A DNA stretch of 6,968 bases from an uncultured Bacteroidota bacterium (GCA_946479055.1 CAMLEX010000263.1:1-6968); one strand, 5' to 3'; counted from the first letter of the stretch, positions 1-5,113 are shown. Numbers and translations are program-made. The notes: generated from the letters alone by a model not told the origin.

Positions 1-31
1 TCCAATAGATGATTTTATCTCTCTTTTTCAT
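1..31 (-). CDS. N-terminus of a probable DoxX-like membrane protein (partial)
   Basis: An ATG on the minus strand at 31-29 opens a frame reading MKKRDKIIYW before the window ends. The start lies 6 bases after the stop codon of the AHSA1 gene, the same spacing as between the two genes upstream, so it is probably the third gene of that operon. A lysine-rich N-terminus followed by IIYW resembles the start of DoxX-family inner-membrane proteins, and ArsR-AHSA1-DoxX gene sets are known in Bacteroidota. With only ten codons visible, the family call is inference from context. That a gene starts here is better supported than its identity. Confidence 0.55.
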   Translation of the reverse strand, partial: MKKRDKIIYW

Positions 32-37
32 GATGTG

Positions 38-505
38 TTATTTTAATTTGCTTAAGATGTTTTGTATCCGGTCATGTGCCATATTTATGCCTTGAGCAAA
101 GGGTAACTTCAGCACCTGGTCTCTTTGTGCAACCGATTCATATATTACGTGCATATTGAGTTTGCTGGTGTCGTCAGTAAGTTGTTCAAATTCATAGAAC
201 TCAAGCTGAACACCAAAAGGCGTATTCTCCATTTCAAATGTCCGGATGATTTTCTGGTTCGGAACAAACTCATGGATTACTCCATTGGCACGGAAAGCCA
301 GGTTTCCCTTAGGATCGGATGTTTCAATCTCATAACTGCCGTGCTTTTTACTTTCCAATTTCAGCACTTTCGTTCCCATCCATTGCTCGACAATTTCAGA
401 TTCTACATACGCTTTAAAAAGTAATTCCAATGGCAAATCAAATTCCCTTGTTATCAATATTTCCAGTGTGCCGTCTTCGGCATTGATTTTTGTTTTTCGT
501 TCCAT
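38..505 (-). CDS. AHSA1/SRPBCC (START-like) domain protein
   Basis: This 155-residue cytoplasmic protein fits the activator-of-Hsp90-ATPase homologue 1 (AHSA1) group of the SRPBCC superfamily, small helix-grip folds with a hydrophobic ligand cavity. The family pattern runs the whole length: an opening strand with ITREFDLPLELLFKAYVE (residues 18-35), the QWMG segment near 41-44 where the family commonly has a W-containing motif, a central FRANGVIHEFVPNQKI (71-86), and a C-terminal helix from about 135 to 155. No signal peptide or membrane segment is present. It begins 6 bases after the ArsR stop codon and has no clear ribosome binding site, so translational coupling is likely. In this family, proteins encoded beside an ArsR regulator are often annotated as ATPase or polyketide-cyclase-like, but the ligand is not known. 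The domain call is firm; the biochemical role is open. Confidence 0.9.
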   Translation of the reverse strand: MERKTKINAEDGTLEILITREFDLPLELLFKAYVESEIVEQWMGTKVLKLESKKHGSYEIETSDPKGNLAFRANGVIHEFVPNQKIIRTFEMENTPFGVQLEFYEFEQLTDDTSKLNMHVIYESVAQRDQVLKLPFAQGINMAHDRIQNILSKLK

Positions 506-511
506 ATCGTT

Positions 512-859
512 CTATTTTTTTGATTTGCCCGTCCGTACCGGCACGGGCGGATATTTTTTCATGATGGTTTCTAATTTATTAAACCGGTCATCCCACATTT
601 TGCGGAATGGTTCAATAAAGTCTGCTATTTCTTTCATGTTTTTAGGATTTAGGTGATAGTAAATTTCTCTGCCGTTTTGCTCTTGTCTAAGCAATTCGCA
701 CTCGGTGAGTATTTGCAGGTGTTTTGAAACGGTCGGTCTGGCTGTGTCAAAGGTTGCAGCTATGGCTCCGGCAGTCATGGATTGCGAAGCAACCAACAGA
801 AGTATAGCCCTTCTTGTTGGGTCTGCTATGGCTTGAAATACGTCTCGTCTCAGGTTCAT
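512..859 (-). CDS. ArsR-family winged-helix transcriptional repressor
   Basis: This 115-residue DNA-binding protein starts [20 protein letters not shown], the classic ArsR N-terminal helix with the ADPTRR motif. A helix-turn-helix follows at about residues 28-50, with recognition helix [12 protein letters not shown], and then a beta-wing at 56-70 ([17 protein letters not shown]). The ELCVCD-type metal-binding cysteines of metal sensors are absent; the only cysteine is C54. It therefore belongs with the non-metal subgroup that pairs with AHSA1 genes. The ATG at 859 is preceded directly by an operator and promoter, so the start is well set and the untranslated leader must be very short. Residues 104-111 (PPVPVRTG) are encoded by a GC-rich palindrome and look like a late addition to the tail. 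It probably represses its own operon through the two dyads at 860-904; the inducer is unknown. Confidence 0.93.
   Translation of the reverse strand: MNLRRDVFQAIADPTRRAILLLVASQSMTAGAIAATFDTARPTVSKHLQILTECELLRQEQNGREIYYHLNPKNMKEIADFIEPFRKMWDDRFNKLETIMKKYPPVPVRTGKSKK
527..550. repeat. GC-rich palindromic element inside the 3' end of the ArsR gene
   Basis: GCCCGT at 527-532 pairs with ACGGGC at 543-548, and an inner CCG/CGG adds three more pairs around TAC with one bulged base. The same stretch also reads as a 22-base near-palindrome at 529-550. It is far more GC-rich than the AT-rich gene around it and codes for the proline-rich tail [12 protein letters not shown]-like or other dispersed palindrome captured by the reading frame is the likeliest explanation. 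That it is repeated elsewhere in the genome cannot be seen here. Confidence 0.6.
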
Positions 860-878
860 TGTGTAGCTATTTGACTAC
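860..878. promoter_or_regulatory. ArsR operator copy 1 (downstream of the -7 box)
   Basis: TGTGTAGCTATTTGACTAC lies directly next to the ArsR start codon and differs from the second copy at one base out of 19. Its ends GTAG and CTAC form a dyad. It covers the predicted transcription start, so a bound repressor would block initiation. Assigning it to the adjacent ArsR protein is inference from position, repetition and symmetry. Confidence 0.72.
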
Positions 879-909
879 AAATATATGTGTAGTTATTTGA
901 CTACGCAAA
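878..909 (-). promoter_or_regulatory. Bacteroidota-type promoter of the ArsR operon
   Basis: On the minus strand, TTTG at 909-906 is followed after exactly 20 bases by TATATTTG at 885-878. This matches the Bacteroidota housekeeping consensus TTTG-N19-21-TAnnTTTG without mismatch. Initiation a few bases downstream would leave a leader of only about 10-15 bases before the ATG at 859. The spacer between the two boxes is almost exactly one operator copy. Confidence 0.8.
886..904. promoter_or_regulatory. ArsR operator copy 2 (inside the -33/-7 spacer)
   Basis: TGTGTAGTTATTTGACTAC, with dyad arms GTAGT and ACTAC, sits between the -33 and -7 boxes. The two copies start 26 bases apart, about two and a half helical turns, so two dimers would lie on roughly opposite faces. 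Occupancy here would exclude sigma factor contact. Confidence 0.72.
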
Positions 910-948
910 ATTTTTCTGTGATTTTTTCTAACGGATGTTTTTGTTGGT

Positions 949-1103
949 GCGCAGAACTATGGAAGAATATATCAAAACCACAGACGCACAATGACACAGT
1001 GATACACAGAGATGCGTAGTGTTCCTTTGTACCTCCGTGTTTCCGTGGTTTAAAAACTAATTGGGGATATTTCCGGTTGTTTTTGCGAAGAATTATAGAA
1101 GAA
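949..1103 (+). repeat. Imperfect 19-bp direct repeats flanking the intergenic hairpin
   Basis: The pattern GCGnAGAAnTATnGAAGAA occurs at 949-967 and again at 1085-1103, with 16 of 19 bases identical. The pair brackets the large inverted repeat at 975-1051. They may be part of one composite repeat unit or a diverged duplication that accompanied its insertion. No coding sequence explains them. I see nothing else supportable from 1104 to 1206. Confidence 0.45.
975..1051. repeat. Long imperfect inverted repeat of the 'accacagag' intergenic type
   Basis: The left arm at 975-1007 begins AAACCACAGACGCAC and the right arm at 1019-1051 ends GTGTTTCCGTGGTTT. About 21 of 33 positions pair, including a perfect outer 7 bp. 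Each arm also has an internal rhythm of roughly 9 bases built on CACAG/CACGG. Elements of this 'accacagaggcacagag ... ctctgtggtt' style are recalled as recurrent in intergenic regions of Bacteroidota and other environmental bacteria; their function is not established. It lies in the 347-base gap between the ArsR gene and DUF1801, which is otherwise noncoding apart from the promoter and operators. Confidence 0.65.
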
Positions 1104-1206
1104 CGATACTGATACTGTAACGCCAATTATTGTAACTCAACTCCCGGGATCTGCTCTCTTCATTTAATTTGTACGCAGCCTTAAAGAAATTATAGAATTA
1201 ATTATT

Positions 1207-1611
1207 TTATTTCGCTGCTGCAGCAATCATTTTTTCTAAAATTTTTATGTCAACGTCTTCAAGTTTATTGATATAAAGACAACCGGCGCCGGTCTTGTGT
1301 TTACCTAATTTTTTTAACGCATCAGCATGTCGCTGTAGATCGATCAGGTGTAATGATAAATTAGCTTTACGTGGGGAAAAGCCAATCTTGAACCAATCTA
1401 CCTCTCTGCCGGTTGCGGGACTCTTATATCTTACATTCCCAAAACCGATCATTGAACTGCCCCACATTTTAGGCTTTTCCTTCATAGCTTTTTCCATCAA
1501 TTTAAGTATAACGCAACTGTCTTTACGCTTTTGCTCATCTGTGATGCTATCAATGAAACTAGCTACACTAGACGAAGTCGGCTTAGTTTTAATTTCTACT
1601 AATTTAGCCAT
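1207..1611 (-). CDS. DUF1801 (YdhG-like) domain protein
   Basis: This 134-residue soluble protein matches DUF1801. It has an N-terminal helical part (SVASFIDSITDEQKRKDSCVILKLMEKA, residues 15-42), then PKMWGSSMIGFGNVRYKSP (47-65), DWFKIGFSPRKANLSLHL (72-89), and a C-terminal LGKHKTGAGCLYINKLEDVD (102-121). The biochemical role of the family is unknown. The frame stays open upstream to 1827, but homology begins at MAKLVEIKTKP. The extra stretch is made of inverted and direct repeats, so the ATG at 1611 is the real start. There is no strong ribosome binding site. The gene is bounded upstream by the structured element at 1652-1836. Downstream, AAGGCTGCGTACAA (minus strand, 1182-1169) echoes the sequence found after DUF3592. 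This suggests the gene moves as a small single-gene unit. Confidence 0.88.
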   Translation of the reverse strand: MAKLVEIKTKPTSSSVASFIDSITDEQKRKDSCVILKLMEKAMKEKPKMWGSSMIGFGNVRYKSPATGREVDWFKIGFSPRKANLSLHLIDLQRHADALKKLGKHKTGAGCLYINKLEDVDIKILEKMIAAAAK

Positions 1612-1651
1612 ATGAGATGTTTTTATTAGAATTGGTTGCGCAAAGCGTCCA

Positions 1652-1836
1652 GGGCTTGGCGATGTGGCGATATTCCGTGTTACGTTAGCCCGGACTGTTG
1701 CTGAGTAAAGATATGACGATGAAAATATATTCCATAGCTGAACTTTGTTCGTAAGCTGGATATGTCGCTGAGTAACGATATATCGATGAGGATTTATTCG
1801 TAAAGCCGCCATATAGCCAAAGCCCATGTTATAGGC
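1652..1836. repeat. attC-like structured element between DUF3592 and DUF1801
   Basis: GGGCTTGGCGATGTGGCG at 1652-1669 is the inverted partner of CGCCATATAGCCAAAGCCC at 1807-1825, with 16 matches over 19 aligned positions and about 137 bases between the arms. Immediately outside the right arm is GTTATAGGC (1828-1836), which on the minus strand reads GCCTATAAC just after the DUF3592 stop. A terminal short box, long imperfect palindromic arms and a position directly 3' of a small gene resemble an integron attC site, although the boxes do not match the canonical GTTRRRY/RYYYAAC exactly and no partner box is intact at the other end. It could equally be another palindromic intergenic repeat. Confidence 0.5.
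1700..1789 (+). repeat. 23-bp direct repeat within the loop of the 1652-1836 element
   Basis: The 23-base stretch starting GCTGAGTAA at 1700-1722 recurs at 1767-1789 with 20 of 23 bases identical, a period of 67 bases. TTCGTAA also recurs downstream of each copy. The loop of the larger inverted repeat therefore seems to contain an internal duplication. There is no open frame that makes sense of it. Confidence 0.6.
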
Positions 1837-1864
1837 AGCCTTGTTGATCTTGACCGACTTTGGT

Positions 1865-2296
1865 TTAAAATGCCAAGATTGTTTTGACTATGAAATAAAT
1901 TGAGCAAGCGATTATTGGGATTCCAAAAACCAAAAAATAGACTTGTATTGGTGCTGAACCAACGACATAGAATCGATGTGGTTCCTCTGGTAAATAAAAA
2001 ATTTTTAGTTGCTTGCCCTCTTCATACCTATATAACCTTGCGTCCTCAATTTCAGTGTCAACTTTTATTCTTTTCCCAGCTCTCGTGGTGAATTCCAAAA
2101 CAGGACAATAAAGGATGTGTCCGTCAGGGTCTTTTGAAGTTTTATAATCTATTATATCAGCGATAGCCTTTTTTCCAGAAACTTTGATGATGCTACGCTG
2201 TTTTAAAACATATACAAGCCAATAAATAAAATAATAAATAGAATATGCCAGAACGGTTAACCAAAACAGCAGTTGTATAACTAGTGAAATTTCCAT
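1865..2296 (-). CDS. DUF3592-type two-helix membrane protein
   Basis: This 143-residue protein has a hydrophobic helix at about residues 4-31 (rich in L, W, Y, I), a soluble beta-rich middle, and a second membrane helix at about 117-141 ending FIVKTILAF. The middle part, GKKAIADIIDYKTSKDPDG...YCPVLEFTTRAGKRIKV (41-79), has the layout of DUF3592: turnover of a G-x-x-A-x-A-x-I strand, a PVxEF motif and a YxPEEP-like loop (101-106). Function is unknown; the middle domain would sit between two inner-membrane anchors. The frame extends back to 2362, but that extension reads through GTTATAGGCAACC and a hairpin, so the ATG at 2296 is preferred. Related boxes bracket the gene: GTTATAGGCAACC 5' of its start and GCTGCCTATAAC 3' of its stop. 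Confidence 0.82.
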   Translation of the reverse strand: MEISLVIQLLFWLTVLAYSIYYFIYWLVYVLKQRSIIKVSGKKAIADIIDYKTSKDPDGHILYCPVLEFTTRAGKRIKVDTEIEDARLYRYEEGKQLKIFYLPEEPHRFYVVGSAPIQVYFLVFGIPIIACSIYFIVKTILAF

Positions 2297-2317
2297 TAAC
2301 AGTAAGTATTGCAAAGG

Positions 2318-2441
2318 TTGCCTATAACTCGTAAATTTATGCCGTTCAGTCCGTTTATACAAGAAAATGCCGAATGGTATTCAAATAAATAGCATTCGCC
2401 ATTTTCAATTGTTACGGCGCCAATACAATTTTGCCTATAAC
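2318..2441. repeat. Hairpin element bounded by direct TTGCCTATAAC boxes
   Basis: TTGCCTATAAC occurs at 2318-2328 and 2431-2441. Between them, GAAAATGCCGAATGGTATT (2363-2381) and its inverted partner (2388-2406) pair at 17 of 19 positions around the 6-base loop CAAATA. A further GCCGT/ACGGC pair lies outside at 2341-2345 and 2414-2418. The GCCTATAAC core is the same 9-mer seen inverted at 1828-1836. The hairpin lies between the DUF3592 start and the lipoprotein terminator. It is either an attC-like recombination site or a dispersed palindromic unit. Confidence 0.6.
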
Positions 2442-2470
2442 AAAAAAAGAGACCTCTTTTGAAGTCTCTT
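2442..2470 (-). terminator. Intrinsic terminator of the lipoprotein gene
   Basis: On the minus strand, AAGAGACTTC and GAGGTCTCTT form a 10-bp stem (one G-T pair) around the loop AAAA, followed directly by an uninterrupted T run. It lies about 20 bases after the stop codon of the lipoprotein gene. The T run abuts the GTTATAGGC box of the neighbouring repeat element. Confidence 0.88.
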
Positions 2471-2490
2471 GTACTTTAATAAATTTATTT

Positions 2491-4218
2491 TTAATCATAC
2501 TTCGGCGTCGTTTCTGCCCACGATATTTTTGTAGTGAATACTTGCATGTTCAGATCTTCAGCATCCCAGAATAACCCGGGAGCCACACCTGTTCCTGTCT
2601 GTATAGGTGGTGCACCAGCTTCGATGGGGGCTCTTGCAGCTTGCGATGCAAAGGGGAACCAGATCGTTTCTTCATGATAGCCTTCAAAGCTAACAGGTTC
2701 ATTAACTACCGTAGTATATACATCACCCGTGCAAGGTGTAAAGATGCGGGTTGATTTCAAAACAGCATCGCTTTCAAATTTTATTATAACCCCGAATCCG
2801 GTAGCTGTCTGAAAAAGGCGACCGCTGAATCCATCACCTGTTGCATAAAGGCTCCTGGGAGTTACATACTCATTTACCGCCGCCCACTGTACTTTATAAA
2901 CACCACATGCGTCATTACTCACTGCATTGCTATAACTACCGGCGGGCATATTTATTATTGCCTTGCTGGCTTTATTAAGATCAGTATAGGGAAGGAGTGG
3001 ATCCGTATCGCCGCTGCCAAATCCAATCGCATCGCCGCGGAATCGTAGTACAAACCTTGTTTTCCTTGTTAATGAACCATCCGGTGATTCTTTTTTTGCA
3101 TAGTTAAATTCAACAGTCCATTCATTCAATAGTTTCGAACTTGTTTCACCATCAGAGCTAACCACTACTTCGCCCGAAGAACTGGGGCCTTCCGCAGTGA
3201 TATCACAAACGATAAGTTTGGGTGACCATGTTGTTACATTCAACGGTACATTCCCGATTGTAACGCTGCGTTTACTTTCACCGGGATCATTTCCAAAATT
3301 TCCATAAATATATAATTGGCTGCCACGGGTAAGCTGTGGAAGATTTATTTCGGTTTCATCTACCTGCAAATAATCAATATGAAATTCAGACAGTATCGTA
3401 ATGTTGGCTACAATCAAATACGTTTGCTGTTGCCCGAAATTTATTTCAGCACTTATTGCTACAGGGTTTTGGGCCGGTGCTTTTGAGGGAGCTTTGTACA
3501 CCCCTTTGGAACCATCAGTCGTCAATGTACCGGCTCCGCTATGCACCCATTTTTTTGTATAGGTAGCAGAAATTTGCGGCTGGGTTAAAGGATCAGTAAA
3601 AGGTGGAAGAGGAACAAATATTTCTTCCGGATCATATGAGTATACCACTTTTAATTCCACTGTTTCATTTACGCCAATTCTTGCTTCTCCTGGTTCGATA
3701 TGGACTAAGGGAGCAAAAGACCAATCGCTGAAATGCGTAGTAGTAACGCTTAATTGTTTTGTTTGTTTATTTACCTGTGTTTGATTCATGGATTGCCACA
3801 CACCTTCATTATCCTGGAATACGATCCTCAATAGTTCAGGTACTGTGCCGTTGATATCCGTATCTGTATAAGGGAAGGTAATAGTAACGGGTTTGTTGAA
3901 TGTCAGGCCATGCGGCGTCAACCGGTAAGCCTTGCTTTTTCCAATCCCTGTCGTATTGGTAACAGGCTGAATGGTGATTGTTTCATTATTAGTAAGTGCC
4001 CCGGCAGGAATGTTGACAGTGATCTTTCCGTCAGTACTGGTAATAGTGCCACCAGTAGTTGCAGTGATCAGTTTGGAATTAGCAACACCATCAGGTGTAC
4101 CTGCAATAGTGACCAATGGCTCTGCGGGTGGTGCAATTGGTTTATCAATGGATGATTTTTTACAGGAGAAAGATAGTGCCATAGCCAGTATGGTGAAGCA
4201 GAAGAATAATTTTTTCAT
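2491..4218 (-). CDS. Surface lipoprotein with ZU5-like and IPT/TIG-like domains
   Basis: This is a 575-residue exported lipoprotein. The N-terminus MKKLFFCFTILAMALSFSCKK is a lipoprotein signal peptide with the acylated cysteine at residue 19; a disordered proline-rich linker follows. Residues about 55-118 read GGTIT...ITVNIPAGALTNNETITIQPV...GLTFNKPVTITFPY, the pattern of the ZU5-like beta domain common in Bacteroidota surface proteins, closing with HFSDW at 162-166. Residues 170-275 look like an Ig-like beta sandwich. Residues about 280-370 resemble an IPT/TIG fold (GSQLYIYGNFG, then WSPKLIVCDI and GEVVVSSDG). The last 200 residues are beta-rich, contain cysteine pairs that could bond, and match no family I recognise. 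No enzyme motif is visible, so a binding or structural role at the cell surface is the likeliest. It is monocistronic, with its own terminator and a repeat-rich upstream region. No Shine-Dalgarno is evident. Confidence 0.85.
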   Translation of the reverse strand: MKKLFFCFTILAMALSFSCKKSSIDKPIAPPAEPLVTIAGTPDGVANSKLITATTGGTITSTDGKITVNIPAGALTNNETITIQPVTNTTGIGKSKAYRLTPHGLTFNKPVTITFPYTDTDINGTVPELLRIVFQDNEGVWQSMNQTQVNKQTKQLSVTTTHFSDWSFAPLVHIEPGEARIGVNETVELKVVYSYDPEEIFVPLPPFTDPLTQPQISATYTKKWVHSGAGTLTTDGSKGVYKAPSKAPAQNPVAISAEINFGQQQTYLIVANITILSEFHIDYLQVDETEINLPQLTRGSQLYIYGNFGNDPGESKRSVTIGNVPLNVTTWSPKLIVCDITAEGPSSSGEVVVSSDGETSSKLLNEWTVEFNYAKKESPDGSLTRKTRFVLRFRGDAIGFGSGDTDPLLPYTDLNKASKAIINMPAGSYSNAVSNDACGVYKVQWAAVNEYVTPRSLYATGDGFSGRLFQTATGFGVIIKFESDAVLKSTRIFTPCTGDVYTTVVNEPVSFEGYHEETIWFPFASQAARAPIEAGAPPIQTGTGVAPGLFWDAEDLNMQVFTTKISWAETTPKYD

Positions 4219-4253
4219 TACAAGAATTGATAAGGTTTGAAAAATGCTTTAAC

Positions 4254-4319
4254 TATTACAGTTGCAAGATTACTAAGCAGAATAACTGTTAAAAATAACA
4301 GCCTGTATTAACTGTAATA
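4254..4319. promoter_or_regulatory. Nested inverted repeats in the divergent lipoprotein/FAS1 spacer
   Basis: TATTACAGTT at 4254-4263 is perfectly mirrored by AACTGTAATA at 4310-4319. Between them, CTGTTA-AAAA-TAACAG at 4286-4301 is a perfect 6-bp dyad. The three TAACTGT-like sites resemble repeated half-sites of one regulator acting on the divergent genes. A one-mismatch -7-like TAATCTTG lies on the minus strand at 4272-4265 inside this block, but no matching -33 box was found. In the rest of the 334-base spacer (to 4552) I see no gene, only a stop-free stretch ahead of the FAS1 start. Confidence 0.45.
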
Positions 4320-4552
4320 TATAATTGATGAACTGAGGGGCTCGGTGGGTGGGAGTGAAAAGTTGCTCAGGAGCTTAAAAAACAAAAGGCAGGCAAGATG
4401 ATGATTTATTTTTAACTCTTGCAGGATACACTCATTTAACACAAAGAATAGAAACGATCCGGCTGGAAAATGAAATATATACCACAAAGCCATTCAATAA
4501 AGCCTACCTTACACTGTTGCCGGTTATTCTACTGGCAGGTAAATCAGTTACA

Positions 4553-4957
4553 ATGTCAAATATTACACAGGTGGTTAACACCGATAAAAATTTAAAAACA
4601 TTAAAGAAGGGAGTTCATGCATCTGATCTTGATCAGTTACTGAGCAGTACAGGTCCTTTTACTTTTTTTGCTCCCTCTGATCTTGCATTCGAAAAATTGG
4701 AGAAAGGAACAATGGATAATCTGCTGGAGCCGCAAAATAGAATTAAGCTCACGGAGCTGTTAAATAATCATATCGTACAAGGAAAGGTGAATTTTACAGA
4801 ATTGAAAGACGGTGATAGCCTGACAACTGTAAGTGGTAGAAAATTGTTGATCCGGGTGAATAATGGTAATGTAAGTGTTGGCGATACAGCCATAGTTGTT
4901 AATCAGACAAAAATATCCAATGGAGTAATACATTCTGTGGATACTGTCATGGTTTAG
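4553..4957 (+). CDS. Single-domain fasciclin (FAS1) protein
   Basis: This 134-residue protein consists almost entirely of one FAS1 domain. The family H1 motif is GPFTFFAPSDLAFEKL (residues 34-49); the middle LLNNHIVQGKVN (69-80) and the H2 motif NGVIHSVDTVMV (123-134) follow in order. FAS1 domains usually mediate adhesion or carbohydrate binding outside the cell, yet from the ATG at 4553 there is no signal peptide. MSNITQVVNTDKNL looks like a natural domain start, and short leaderless FAS1 proteins are known in bacteria, so this start is chosen. A TTG at 4517 would add LPVILLAGKSVT, and the frame is open without a stop back to 4379. Either an atypical start or an upstream frame disruption could thus conceal a secretion signal. 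The gene diverges from the lipoprotein gene and converges with the 89-residue hypothetical. Confidence 0.9.
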   Translation: MSNITQVVNTDKNLKTLKKGVHASDLDQLLSSTGPFTFFAPSDLAFEKLEKGTMDNLLEPQNRIKLTELLNNHIVQGKVNFTELKDGDSLTTVSGRKLLIRVNNGNVSVGDTAIVVNQTKISNGVIHSVDTVMV

Positions 4958-4994
4958 GAGAAAATTGGATAACTCTTATCTTAGTAAGAACGAG

Positions 4995-5067
4995 CAATAC
5001 TCATTGTTCAATACCTTAATGTATAATCTATATGGCAATACTATATTTCATTGAACATTGAGCATTT
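4995..5067. repeat. Inverted repeat of the 'attgaacattgag' intergenic type
   Basis: TACTCATTGTTCAAT at 4998-5012 pairs with ATTGAACATTGAGCA at 5050-5064 at 13 of 15 positions. Extending to 4995 and 5067 gives 15 of 18. The 37-base loop is AT-rich. It lies in the 156-base gap between two convergent genes and could act as a bidirectional transcript end, though no T run follows. ATTGAACATTGAG-type repeats are recalled from intergenic regions of Bacteroidota; copy number here cannot be judged. Confidence 0.55.
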
Positions 5068-5113
5068 TTCAGCATACAGTAAGAAAATATTTACCCGGGA
5101 GCTATCGGTATAA

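Noticed and set aside
512..859. Metal-sensing (arsenic, zinc or cadmium) role for the ArsR protein
   Set aside because: It lacks the cysteine-rich motif in the recognition helix and any C-terminal metal ligand cluster, and its neighbours are not metal transporters or reductases.
949..1103. CRISPR array from spaced repeats
   Set aside because: There are only two diverged copies 136 bases apart, no regular spacers, and no cas genes.
893..1126. 77-codon minus-strand open frame between the ArsR gene and DUF1801
   Set aside because: It runs through the 975-1051 inverted repeat and the operator; the translation (KHGGTKEHYASLCITVSLCVCGF) is simply the repeat read as protein.
1612..1827. 72-residue N-terminal extension of the DUF1801 frame
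   Set aside because: It is made of inverted and direct repeats, and family homology starts at MAKLVEIKTKP (1611).
2297..2362. 22-residue N-terminal extension of the DUF3592 frame
   Set aside because: It reads through the GTTATAGGCAACC box and adds basic residues before a natural membrane-anchor start at 2296.
1160..2445. Confirmed integron array
   Set aside because: There is no integrase gene in the window, and the boxes deviate from the canonical attC consensus. It is kept only as a hypothesis.
3910..4240. Plus-strand open frames opposite the lipoprotein gene
   Set aside because: They are antisense shadows; the minus strand has a signal peptide, lipobox and domain patterns across the same bases.
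4308..4493. 61-codon minus-strand open frame in the divergent spacer
   Set aside because: There is no recognisable protein pattern and it overlaps the inverted-repeat block. Its opposite strand holds the stop-free lead-in to FAS1.
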